19,982 bases of DNA from Bacteroidales bacterium (GCA_028696755.1 JAQVGK010000007.1:1-19982), one strand, 5' to 3'; counted from the stretch's first letter, positions 7,246 through 14,285 are shown. Numbers and translations are program-made. The notes: generated from the sequence alone by a model not told the origin.

Positions 7246-8209
7246 TATAATTATAATTATTGTGATGCTGTTACTTGCATTTGTATCAGCCTGCACCGAG
7301 ATATTTGAAACCAATATTAAGGATAAAGAAATAACTCTTATCGCTCCTACTGATAGCTTAGAAACATGTGGTAATTTACACACATTTATTTGGGATGAAA
7401 TAGAGGGTGCACATAGTTATAACCTCAGAATTGTTTCTCCTAGTTTTAATTCATTAGAGTCAATTGTTTTAGATACGATTCTAGGTATTACTCAGTTCTC
7501 GTATAGCCTTGAGCCTGGAGATTATCAATGGGGAGTTAAAGCTATCAATGATAATTACGAAACCAAGTTTTTTATCCGAAATATTCATATTGATACAACT
7601 TACGACTTCTCTCTATTGCAAGTTTTACTTAACTCACCGACAAATAATTTTGCTACAAATCTGGAATCAGTAAATTTTTCATGGAATGGTCTTTCTGGTG
7701 CAGAAACTTACTATTACGAAGTTAGAGAAGACGATTGGGATTCAGGCTCCGTATTTGTATCTGGGAGTACCACAGAGACAGAATTAGACCTTAGTCTTGA
7801 CGAAGGTGTGTATTATTGGGGAATTAGTGCACATGATGATTTTTCTGGAACCAGCTCGCCTTATTCAACAAGAAAGATTGTAATTGATCAGACTGTGCCA
7901 ATAAATTCTACAACCACATATCCAGTTAATAACGATACAATACAGACAGCAGATTTAATATCAGGTCAGATAATTTTCTCGTGGACTCGAGCGAGTGATA
8001 GTGGCTCTGAACTTTCAGACTCTATTTATGTATTTTCCGATCTAGAGCTGACGAGTCTTGTTTTTCGAGCTAAATCAAATAGTACTAGTTACTACTTCAC
8101 TCCTACTCAATTTGGTGAATATTACTGGTTTATAAAGACTTTTGATGCCGCTGGAAACATTGCTGAATTTAATGTAAGTCAAATACGCAAGTTCAGATAT
8201 GAAGAATAA
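7229..8209 (+). CDS. Lipoprotein with three fibronectin type III-like repeats
   Basis: The 326-residue protein is a predicted lipoprotein: hydrophobic signal, then FVSAC with the lipidated Cys at 22, or 20 if translation starts at the second ATG (7235). The mature part has three Fn3-like repeats, each with a Trp in an early strand (FIWDEIEGAHSYNLRI, FSWNGLSGAETYYYEV, FSWTRASDSGSELSDSIYV) and a late 'G-x-Y-x-W' strand (DYQWGVKA, VYYWGISA, EYYWFIKTFD). No catalytic motif is visible. Its place between the GspM-like and GspC-like genes, with overlaps of 17 and 11 bp, shows it belongs to the machine or its cargo handling. Possible roles are a secretin-stabilising (pilotin-like) lipoprotein or a surface receptor for secreted proteins; both are inference. 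It is not a standard T2SS component. Confidence 0.72.
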   Translation: MQMKNSIIIIIVMLLLAFVSACTEIFETNIKDKEITLIAPTDSLETCGNLHTFIWDEIEGAHSYNLRIVSPSFNSLESIVLDTILGITQFSYSLEPGDYQWGVKAINDNYETKFFIRNIHIDTTYDFSLLQVLLNSPTNNFATNLESVNFSWNGLSGAETYYYEVREDDWDSGSVFVSGSTTETELDLSLDEGVYYWGISAHDDFSGTSSPYSTRKIVIDQTVPINSTTTYPVNNDTIQTADLISGQIIFSWTRASDSGSELSDSIYVFSDLELTSLVFRAKSNSTSYYFTPTQFGEYYWFIKTFDAAGNIAEFNVSQIRKFRYEE

Positions 8210-8705
8210 AAAGAGTTTATATATTCTGATTCCTGCTGTCGCAATTATCTGGGGATTAATTGCGTTTAAGATTTTTACTTATAATGATGAGAATGTTGAA
8301 ATTCCGATTGTCAAGCCAGTTACAGAATCCAAAAAGCAGAACATTGTTAAAGAAGCGCACATTATTAATACCAACTATCCCGATCCATTTCTAAAATCAA
8401 GAACATACTCTCCACCCTCAAAATTAGAGACTACCCAACAAGTAAATAAAAAGGAGAATACTACTACTCAGGTTAAACCAGTTGCTGTTACAAATAAAGA
8501 TATAAAATGGCCACCAATTAGTTTTGATGGAATGGTTGTAAATAATACGTCGGGTGAAAAAACTGCAATTATTACTGTCAGTGGTAAAAGAAAACTACTT
8601 GACTACAATGACGAAATTAATGGCATCAGATTATCTGCATTATTTCAAGATTCTGTTGTTTTGATACTTAACTCTAACTTTAAAACTTTCTACCGAAATA
8701 AATAG
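8199..8705 (+). CDS. GspC/PilP-like periplasmic connector
   Basis: This 168-residue protein has one N-terminal transmembrane helix (about 6-27) and a low-complexity linker with NYPDPFL, similar to the 'DPF' motif of PilP proteins. A C-terminal beta-domain follows (about 103-168), with ISFDGMVVN, TAIITVSGKRKLLDYNDEI and VVLILNSNFKTFYRNK. This matches the homology-region fold of GspC/PilP: a repeated 'G-x-(V/I)' barrel with a statement of value, then a final 'L..G..x..L' strand. Such proteins contact the N0 domain of the secretin and couple it to the inner-membrane platform. There is no PDZ domain. The gene overlaps the lipoprotein gene by 11 bp and is followed 6 bp later by the MORN-repeat gene. 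Confidence 0.65.
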   Translation: MKNKKSLYILIPAVAIIWGLIAFKIFTYNDENVEIPIVKPVTESKKQNIVKEAHIINTNYPDPFLKSRTYSPPSKLETTQQVNKKENTTTQVKPVAVTNKDIKWPPISFDGMVVNNTSGEKTAIITVSGKRKLLDYNDEINGIRLSALFQDSVVLILNSNFKTFYRNK

Positions 8706-8711
8706 TTTAAA

Positions 8712-9296
8712 ATGAAGAAAATAATTATACTTTTAATAGTTCTGTGTATCTCGATATTAAATGCTTTCTCTCAAAGCAAATCGAGAGAAATAATTGTTAA
8801 CAATGGCGACACAATTGTTAAATGTAGGGTACGAACAGAACCTCTCAAATATAAACCAAATGCAGAGGTGATTTATTTTTGGTATAAGTCGAACCGAATT
8901 TATACTAACAAGGGTGGTTATGATGGTTTGCTTTTGACGGATTTTTATAGCGTTTATTACAAAGGTAATCTGATCGAAAAAGGAGAATTTGTAAATGGAA
9001 TTAAAACTGGTACATGGATTAAGTGGGACACTGAAGGTAGAATTGTTGAAAAATCAGACTTTAAAAAAGGACTACTCTGTGGTGAGCAAATTAAATATTT
9101 AGCGGATGGTACAATTGAAAAACAGAAATATAAAAAAGGCGAATTGTGCCAACAAGACACTAAGCAAAAAAAACAACAGAAAAATATCGAAGTAAAAAAA
9201 TCAGAAAAGAAAACACCAATCGAATCTTCTGATAAACAAAAAGAACGCAAGAGTTTTAAAAGCAAAAGTAACTCAATAAATAGCAATACTGATTGA
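8712..9296 (+). CDS. Secreted MORN-like repeat protein with lysine-rich tail
   Basis: The 194-residue protein begins with a signal peptide (MKKIIILLIVLCISILNAFSQ). The middle (about 85-145) holds MORN-like repeats of the form 'Y-x-G-N-L-x-x-x-G-x-F-x-N-G-x-x-x-G-x-W', visible as YYKGNLIEKGEFVNGIKTG, then WDTEGRIVEKSDFKKGLLCG and LADGTIEKQKYKKGEL. The last 45 residues are very rich in Lys, Gln and Ser, probably disordered and strongly basic. MORN repeats in Bacteroidota often occur in exported proteins; their function is usually unknown. No enzyme motif is seen. It lies inside the operon, 6 bp after the GspC-like gene and 30 bp before the next, so it may be an accessory subunit or a cargo protein. 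Confidence 0.7.
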   Translation: MKKIIILLIVLCISILNAFSQSKSREIIVNNGDTIVKCRVRTEPLKYKPNAEVIYFWYKSNRIYTNKGGYDGLLLTDFYSVYYKGNLIEKGEFVNGIKTGTWIKWDTEGRIVEKSDFKKGLLCGEQIKYLADGTIEKQKYKKGELCQQDTKQKKQQKNIEVKKSEKKTPIESSDKQKERKSFKSKSNSINSNTD

Positions 9297-9326
9297 TGAT
9301 TTAAATTTCTGATGTGAGGGCGCTTT

Positions 9327-10583
9327 ATGAAAAAAATATGCGAAGTATTCAAGACATTTTATTTCCGCAAATTAAGCGGAGGAGCATTGTCTTATGCTGT
9401 CCTGATATCTTTGCTTATTGCCATGCTTATAAGTTTCGTTTTAATTTTCAATTACTATACTTCAATTTTTATTAAACGATCGGTAAATATTAGTCAATCG
9501 GTATCTAACGTTTACTCGGGGTTTAATCTCGCATTAAATGAAATTCCTGAGCTTGGTTCTATGGATGTAATACTATTTGAGGATAGTTCGTCAATGGTTA
9601 ATATTAATACTGAGCTGTGGGGAGCCTTCTATTTAGTTACTGTTAGTTCTAAAGATTTAGATGCAATTTCGAAATCTGCTATTGTTGGAAACAAGCGTTC
9701 CGCTAACAATAAAACTTGTCTTTATCTAACTGACCAAGACGAAATATTGTATCTTACAGGTGAGACTAAAATTGAAGGAGATGTTAGTGTTTCGGAAAAA
9801 GGCGTTAGGTCAAAGATGTTGGAAGGGCGTAATTTCTCGGGCAAAACACTTGTTAATGGAAACATTCAAAGATCAAAATCGGATTTACCTGAGGTTAACT
9901 TGGAATTGCTCGAAGATAGTGACTATAAGTTTTCCGAAATATTTTATGCAGGCCAACTAACAGCAGGAGACACTCTTTACAATCCTTTTACTGCTTCGCC
10001 AATCGAATTGGTTGTAAGATCGGGCTTAAAAGACATAATGATTATTGGCAAAGTAGTAATAACTTGCGAAAATAAAATAGTCATTGATAAATCATGTAAG
10101 CTCGAAAATGTGATAATCATTGCACCTGAAGTAACAATTGGAGAAGGTTTTTGTGGAAGTGTTCAGATTTTTGCAAGTGACACTGTTTTTATCGAAAAAG
10201 GCGCAAAGTTGAACTATCCAAGTTTTATTGCACTATTTCCAAAAGCTTTCTCTGGGGGAAGAGTGATTATGGAAGAAGATTCTGAAATAATTGGAGGGAT
10301 TTTGCTCTATCAAGAATATATTGACAAAAACAGCCCATCACTTATTAGTTTAGATAAAAACAGTAAGCTTACAGGAGTTGTGTATAGTAATGATCGGGTT
10401 GAATTAAAGGGAATTGTTAAAGGTAGAGTTTTTACCGATGGAATTGTTCTTGAGACAGCTTCATCCGCCTATAAAAATGTATTAATGGATGCTGAAATTT
10501 CAATAAAGAATTACAATCAGTTTTTTATCGAACCAGCCATTTTTAAGGACGCTAAACTAGGAGTTCTAAGATGGCTAAACTAA
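9327..10583 (+). CDS. Membrane-anchored protein with bactofilin-like beta-helix, GspK/PilX position
   Basis: The 418-residue protein has a 20-residue basic leader-like start (MKKICEVFKTFYFRKLSGGA), then a single hydrophobic helix (about 21-43, LSYAVLISLLIAML). This resembles the N-terminus of GspK/PilX minor pseudopilins, which likewise lack Glu at +5. The remainder is not GspK-like. From about residue 140 it shows short repeating beta-strands with buried Val/Ile and turn Gly residues, such as GETKIEGDVSVSEKGV, CKLENVIIIAPEVTIGEG, VFIEKGAKL and IIGGILLYQ. This suggests a right-handed beta-helix like bactofilin or polymer-forming proteins. It may cap or nucleate the pseudopilus tip, or be a scaffold; this is inference. 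It precedes two minor pseudopilin genes and overlaps the first by 13 bp. Confidence 0.6.
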   Translation: MKKICEVFKTFYFRKLSGGALSYAVLISLLIAMLISFVLIFNYYTSIFIKRSVNISQSVSNVYSGFNLALNEIPELGSMDVILFEDSSSMVNINTELWGAFYLVTVSSKDLDAISKSAIVGNKRSANNKTCLYLTDQDEILYLTGETKIEGDVSVSEKGVRSKMLEGRNFSGKTLVNGNIQRSKSDLPEVNLELLEDSDYKFSEIFYAGQLTAGDTLYNPFTASPIELVVRSGLKDIMIIGKVVITCENKIVIDKSCKLENVIIIAPEVTIGEGFCGSVQIFASDTVFIEKGAKLNYPSFIALFPKAFSGGRVIMEEDSEIIGGILLYQEYIDKNSPSLISLDKNSKLTGVVYSNDRVELKGIVKGRVFTDGIVLETASSAYKNVLMDAEISIKNYNQFFIEPAIFKDAKLGVLRWLN

Positions 10584-10915
10584 AAGCAGGCACATTAGTG
10601 GAGGTGATTGTTGCTATAGCAATAATGGTATCGGTTTTTACCGTAGCCATAAATATTTTTTATCAAATCAATCGAAATGATAATAACTATTTAAAATTAA
10701 AAGCAATGCTAATTGCCAGGGAACAGCTATTCGTTATTAAAAGCAAAAAAGAAGCTTTAAATGACAATTTTGAATCTGGCTTGTTTAATGTTAATATTGA
10801 ATCTGTGGAAATATCAGATTCGTTGTTCAAAGTCACTGTAATTGTGAACAAGGAAAACATTCAATATTTTAGATGTAATGAAATAATTTCGTTAAATGAA
10901 GGAGTATATTTATGA
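10571..10915 (+). CDS. Minor pseudopilin, GspI/PilV-like
   Basis: This small protein (114 aa) starts MAKLKAGTLVEVIVAIAIMV. If it is cleaved after Ala6 like its operon neighbours, Gly is +1 and Glu11 falls at the required +5. Cleavage after Gly7 would shift Glu to +4, so the Ala site is favoured. A hydrophobic helix (about 7-29) leads into a short C-terminal domain with AREQLFVIKSKK, resembling GspI/PilV in size and in its 'AREQ' segment. GspI and GspJ normally form the pseudopilus tip together, and the next gene is GspJ-like. It overlaps its neighbours by 13 and 4 bp. Assignment to the GspI class rests on size and order. Confidence 0.72.
   Translation: MAKLKAGTLVEVIVAIAIMVSVFTVAINIFYQINRNDNNYLKLKAMLIAREQLFVIKSKKEALNDNFESGLFNVNIESVEISDSLFKVTVIVNKENIQYFRCNEIISLNEGVYL
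10899..10904 (+). promoter_or_regulatory. Shine-Dalgarno-like site before the GspJ-like gene
   Basis: AAGGAG lies 7 bp before the ATG at 10912, inside the end of the previous gene. Such sites are scarce in Bacteroidota and I see no equally good one for the other operon genes. It supports the chosen start and may raise translation of this subunit. Confidence 0.4.
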
Positions 10916-11391
10916 GTAAACAGCTAAGAGCATTTACTATGTCGGAAATGATGGTTGTTTTAGCAATAACAGCTACAGTTTTTCTTATGGCTGTTTTTAT
11001 AATCACCAACTTTAATAGTTATTTCAGAAAAATGACTAAAGAAAATGATCTATACACAGAAATAGCTCAGTTTAACAATCTAATCGAAATGCAAATGTTT
11101 AGGTCCGACTCTGTATTAATTAGAAATGATACATTAGTTTTTAAAAGTTTTAATAAAACTGAATCATTTCTAAATCAAGCCGACTCGATATGGCTCTTTT
11201 CAGTTGGTAATGATGTAGATACATTTAGGATTAAGTCATCTGATTACGAGATTAAATATGTGGGTAATAATTCCCGCTTGGTAAGCAGCATTAGGATTAA
11301 GGCCCAAATTTCCACCAAAGAACATCTAGATTTGATTTTTTTTAAGCAATATGATAATTATACTTACTTTAAAGTAACCGAGAAGCTATGA
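10912..11391 (+). CDS. Minor pseudopilin, GspJ-like
   Basis: The 159-residue protein begins MSKQLRAFTMSEMMVVLAIT. Cleavage after Ala7 gives F+1, T+2, M+3, S+4, E+5 (E12), a proper prepilin signal except for Ala at -1. After the hydrophobic helix (about 8-30) comes a periplasmic domain with alternating beta-strands (FRSDSVLIRNDTLVFKSF, SRLVSSIRIKAQ), which fits a GspJ/PilW-type minor pseudopilin. It follows the GspI-like gene with a 4-bp overlap and precedes gspF with another 4-bp overlap, so translation of the three is probably coupled. The exact class (J versus H) is uncertain, since no separate GspH-like gene is present. Confidence 0.72.
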   Translation: MSKQLRAFTMSEMMVVLAITATVFLMAVFIITNFNSYFRKMTKENDLYTEIAQFNNLIEMQMFRSDSVLIRNDTLVFKSFNKTESFLNQADSIWLFSVGNDVDTFRIKSSDYEIKYVGNNSRLVSSIRIKAQISTKEHLDLIFFKQYDNYTYFKVTEKL

Positions 11392-12512
11392 GTTTAAATA
11401 TCACCGATATAAAATCAAGCGCGGTAAAAAAAACTGCAAAATCAAACACTGGTTTAGTTTGGCTTAATTTTAAACCTGCATCCATTTCCGACAAAGAGAA
11501 AGAAGCGTTTTATTCCGACATAAGTATTCTTATTGCATCGGGCATTGACATCAAAACATCTATTGAGTTAATCCTTAAAGAAAGAACTAAAAACAAGAAA
11601 ACAGAAATCTTTGAGTCAATCCGCAAATCGTTGATAAACGGTAAAAGTTTTTCAGAAGCAATTAGTATTACCAACAAATTTTCTGCATATGAGTATTACA
11701 GTCTAAAAATAGGTGAAGAAAGCGGAAATATTTCCGAAATCCTGAACGAACTTTCTTCATTTTATAATGATAAAACCTCTCAAAAACGACAAATTATAAA
11801 TGCTATTTCTTATCCAGTTTTAGTTCTAGTCGTTGCAGTTGTTGTAGTTATCTTTATGATGAATGTAATTGTGCCAATGTTTAAAGATGTTTTCAGTCGA
11901 TTCAATGGCGAATTGCCAGTTATGACAAAAATGGTGATTACTCTATCAGAGGCATTTTCCGAGAATATTTACATCTTTTTATTTGTTGCACTGGCAAGCA
12001 TTATTTTTTATTTCTACAGTAGAGAAAAACTTTGGTTTAAAAAGGCTTATTCTCAATTATTATTAAAGTTGCCTTTTGTCGGTGTGCTCGTTTCGAAGGT
12101 TTACTTGGCACGTTTTTGCCATTCTATGGCTTTGCTAATAGGTGCAAGAGTGCCATTAATCAATACTCTAGAATTAGTTAAAAACATGATAGGATTTTAT
12201 CCTTACGAAGAAGCTCTAAAGAAAATTATTCGGGAAGTTGCCGAAGGAAAATCTTTATTTCTGAGTATGAAAAAACACAAGATTTTTGATGAAAGAACTG
12301 TTTCATTAGTTCAAGTAGCCGAGGAAGTAAACCAGTTAGATTCAGTTTTCAAAAAGCTAAATCAACAATATTCAATCGAAGTAAAACATAAAATCGGACT
12401 TCTTAATGGCGTACTCGAACCTTTACTTATAATTTTTATCGGAATCATAGTTGCGGTAATTCTCATTTCGATGTATTTGCCACTGTTCCAGCTAAGTTCG
12501 TCGGTTTATTAG
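11388..12512 (+). CDS. gspF: GspF/PilC-type inner-membrane platform protein
   Basis: This is the polytopic platform around which the pseudopilus is assembled by GspE. The 374-residue protein has two related T2SF domains. The first (about 41-170) includes FYSDISILIASGIDIKTSIE, the conserved IGEESGNISEIL and the first transmembrane helix (about 143-165). The second (about 240-370) includes FCHSMALLIGARVPLINTLE and VAEEVNQLDSVF, and ends with LEPLLIIFIGIIVAVILISMYLPLF, the hallmark C-terminal helix. A further transmembrane segment is at about 190-210. Length is close to the family norm of about 400; the N-terminal extension is shorter. It is the last gene of the operon. I see no strong hairpin terminator directly after it. 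Confidence 0.94.
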   Translation: MSLNITDIKSSAVKKTAKSNTGLVWLNFKPASISDKEKEAFYSDISILIASGIDIKTSIELILKERTKNKKTEIFESIRKSLINGKSFSEAISITNKFSAYEYYSLKIGEESGNISEILNELSSFYNDKTSQKRQIINAISYPVLVLVVAVVVVIFMMNVIVPMFKDVFSRFNGELPVMTKMVITLSEAFSENIYIFLFVALASIIFYFYSREKLWFKKAYSQLLLKLPFVGVLVSKVYLARFCHSMALLIGARVPLINTLELVKNMIGFYPYEEALKKIIREVAEGKSLFLSMKKHKIFDERTVSLVQVAEEVNQLDSVFKKLNQQYSIEVKHKIGLLNGVLEPLLIIFIGIIVAVILISMYLPLFQLSSSVY

Positions 12513-12587
12513 TTTTTTGCATAACCCGCAAACTTATATTTCGTTCAATCACAAAAATTTAAATCAATTAATATTTAGATTTTCGTA

Positions 12588-12618
12588 TTTGATTTGCAGA
12601 TAAAAATTCTTACTTTTG
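12588..12618 (+). promoter_or_regulatory. Consensus promoter with no assigned gene
   Basis: TTTG (12588-12591), 19 bp, TACTTTTG (12611-12618): an exact Bacteroidota-type promoter on the plus strand. Transcription would start near 12625 and run toward a 43-codon frame at 12668 and then antisense through the pyrophosphatase gene. Confidence 0.55.
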
Positions 12619-12667
12619 GAAGATTATAAATATTATTACTATAATTGTAGTTAGATTATTTACTTTT

Positions 12668-12799
12668 ATGGTTTATATTCTGGTACAAAATTTTAGCGAT
12701 AAATGCCCAAAACCATACAAAATTGCTGGTAAAATAAAAAATGATGTAAATAGAAAGATGCGGGTTATTGGGATTTGGCTTTTGGGATTTATTTACTAA
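12668..12799 (+). CDS. Possible small protein, 43 codons
   Basis: An ATG at 12668 opens a frame of 43 residues starting MVYILVQNFSDKCPKPYKIA and ending in a hydrophobic stretch (WLLGFIY) before TAA 12797-12799. It lies 50 bp after the -7 element of a consensus promoter, in a gap otherwise empty of genes. It is not similar to anything I recognise. It overlaps the 3' end of the minus-strand pyrophosphatase gene by 11 bp. A frame of this length in AT-rich DNA can arise by chance, so the transcript could equally be a non-coding or antisense RNA. Low confidence that it is translated. Confidence 0.25.
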   Translation: MVYILVQNFSDKCPKPYKIAGKIKNDVNRKMRVIGIWLLGFIY

Positions 12800-13478
12800 G
12801 CTTTTTCTCAAACTCACTCACAGCACGTCCTAAAATCTCATCTGCTACATTTTTCTCATCAAAGCCTTTAACTTCGATTTTGCCATTTCCTTTGTAGTTT
12901 GTGAACCAGATTTTTAGTATTTCGGTAATGCCTGGAAATTTTTCGTTAAGTTCTGCGATTGAATTAACTGCATAGTATGGAGAGCCCTCTTTAACAGCAA
13001 TTAGTTTATCGTCTTGCTCTCCCTTATCGAGCATAACCATTACGCCAATGAGTTTACATGCTACCACATCTCCCCTATTGCAGGCATCGCCAAGAACAAG
13101 AACATCTAGAGGATCGCCATCTCCTCCAAGATCTTTTGGCAGCAATGTTTGTGGTATCATTCCATAATTTGCAGGATAAGCCAGATACTGAACAATTCGT
13201 GGTTTTTCATCGACAAATTCGAGACGCATACTGCCATCTTTTTTATCAACTTCCCACTTCTCTAATGTGCCTGCAGGAATTTCGATTACTGCATTTATAT
13301 CGCCATTTTCGCAATATGGCTCGTAATCATCTAAAAAATGTTTTTCGCCTTTAAGTACATAAAGACTATCAGTTTCCTGAATTGTTTCATCAACTTTGGT
13401 GCTTACATTATTATCGCAGGAAATAAACAGACAGAAAAATGCAAAAACAAAGACTATAATATTCCAAAACTTTTTCAT
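12789..13478 (-). CDS. ppa: Inorganic pyrophosphatase, family I, predicted lipoprotein
   Basis: This enzyme hydrolyses pyrophosphate to two phosphates. The 229 residues contain the family I signature DGDPLDVLVL and the other expected active-site elements: IEIPAG with its Glu, EKWEVD (Lys and Glu), YPANYG, the second acidic cluster MLDKGEQDDK, and NYKG near the end. All catalytic and metal-binding positions I can compare with the E. coli enzyme appear kept, so it should be active. Unusually, it starts with a lipoprotein signal peptide (hydrophobic core, then CLFISC, lipidated Cys about 21) and a Thr/Glu-rich spacer before the catalytic domain. That places it in the periplasm or outer membrane, not the cytosol. 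The ATG at 13478 is supported by this complete signal. The gene is divergent from the next, with an 80-bp gap. Confidence 0.93.
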   Translation of the reverse strand: MKKFWNIIVFVFAFFCLFISCDNNVSTKVDETIQETDSLYVLKGEKHFLDDYEPYCENGDINAVIEIPAGTLEKWEVDKKDGSMRLEFVDEKPRIVQYLAYPANYGMIPQTLLPKDLGGDGDPLDVLVLGDACNRGDVVACKLIGVMVMLDKGEQDDKLIAVKEGSPYYAVNSIAELNEKFPGITEILKIWFTNYKGNGKIEVKGFDEKNVADEILGRAVSEFEKKLSK

Positions 13479-13511
13479 CGATAAAATTTTAGGTAAAAAT
13501 AAAAATTATTC

Positions 13512-13541
13512 TTGGTGAAAGATTTAATATTTGTAATTTTG
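13512..13541 (+). promoter_or_regulatory. Bacteroidota-type promoter for the barrel gene at 13559
   Basis: TTG (13512-13514), 19 bp, TAATTTTG (13534-13541), matching the TAnnTTTG -7 element. The predicted start near 13548 leaves only about 10 nt before the ATG at 13559, an almost leaderless transcript. Confidence 0.55.
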
Positions 13542-13558
13542 TATCAAAATCATCCAAA

Positions 13559-14272
13559 ATGAAAAAATTTTTAATTGTAATTTTTATAAGCGGACTATTT
13601 GGCGTTTGCAAAGGCCAAGATGCAATGGTTACCGTTGGTTTAGGATACAATATGATGTTTACAGGTGCCAAAGCCTTAAATGTTGTAATTGACAGATACA
13701 ATGAAACAAGACCATACCTAAGTAAAGAAATGGGACATGTTTACTTTATGGATGGGATTTCGTTTAATTCCTCTGCAACTCTTGGTGTTATAATGTTTGA
13801 TTTTAATTACAATAAAAAAGTCTCAGTAGTCTCAGCTCAAGGAGATAATGGATATGGCCTAATGCAACGAGATTTGAAGATAAAAAATGGAAATATCGGC
13901 ATCGGACTAGGAGTCCAGGTATTTGAAATGAATCCTGCAGTTGCAGTAGGTTTTAGTGCAGATATCGGGATGCTTACTTTTAAAACAAGGGCAGCAAGTC
14001 CAGATGATATTAGACAATATGACTTTGAAGAATTCGAATACAGCCTCACTTCCGGAATGTCGTTTTGGTTTCAACTTCTCTTTGCATCAAATGATGAAGG
14101 ATTGGCACTTTCGTTAAGGCCATATTATCATTTCGATTTTCTTAAGTATAATTATGAATGGGTTAACCAGGGAATTAATCCCGACACTTACTATTACGAT
14201 AGATATGATCAAACTGGTAAGATAAACCACTTCGGGATTCAGCTAATTTTGAATTATTATAAAAAGGTTTAA
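13559..14272 (+). CDS. Outer-membrane beta-barrel-like protein, function unknown
   Basis: The 237-residue protein has a signal peptide (MKKFLIVIFISGLFGVCKGQ). A chain of amphipathic strands with aromatic and glycine-rich turns follows (MVTVGLGYNMMF, ATLGVIMFDFNYN, NIGIGLGVQVF, AVGFSADIGMLTF, FWFQLLFA, LALSLRPYYHFDF), and it ends with ILNYYKKV. This looks like a small 8-10-stranded outer-membrane barrel. The final residue is not the usual aromatic, though the last strand is rich in Tyr. I do not recognise the family and no active-site motif is visible. It stands alone behind its own promoter and is convergent with the small membrane-protein gene downstream. Confidence 0.7.
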   Translation: MKKFLIVIFISGLFGVCKGQDAMVTVGLGYNMMFTGAKALNVVIDRYNETRPYLSKEMGHVYFMDGISFNSSATLGVIMFDFNYNKKVSVVSAQGDNGYGLMQRDLKIKNGNIGIGLGVQVFEMNPAVAVGFSADIGMLTFKTRAASPDDIRQYDFEEFEYSLTSGMSFWFQLLFASNDEGLALSLRPYYHFDFLKYNYEWVNQGINPDTYYYDRYDQTGKINHFGIQLILNYYKKV

Positions 14273-14285
14273 ATTAGATTAATTT

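Noticed and set aside
9302..9309. Internal promoter before the beta-helix gene (TAAATTTC)
   Set aside because: One base off the -7 consensus and no -33 element at the right distance; the 30-bp gap is compatible with read-through.
8957..9352. Minus-strand frame of 131 codons over the MORN gene
   Set aside because: It is the complement of the Lys-rich tail, giving runs of Phe/Leu/Cys; no start context or family match.
1181..12512. Reading the operon as a twitching type IV pilus locus
   Set aside because: No PilT-like retraction ATPase is present and the GspD/E/F set with a single major pseudopilin fits a secretion machine better; a static pilus cannot be fully excluded.
12513..12788. tRNA or structured RNA in the gap after gspF
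   Set aside because: No cloverleaf or conserved tRNA arms could be found; only a promoter and a short open frame stand out.
13058..13354. Plus-strand frame of 98 codons inside the pyrophosphatase gene
   Set aside because: Antisense to conserved catalytic codons; His/Arg/Leu-rich composition is typical of a shadow frame.
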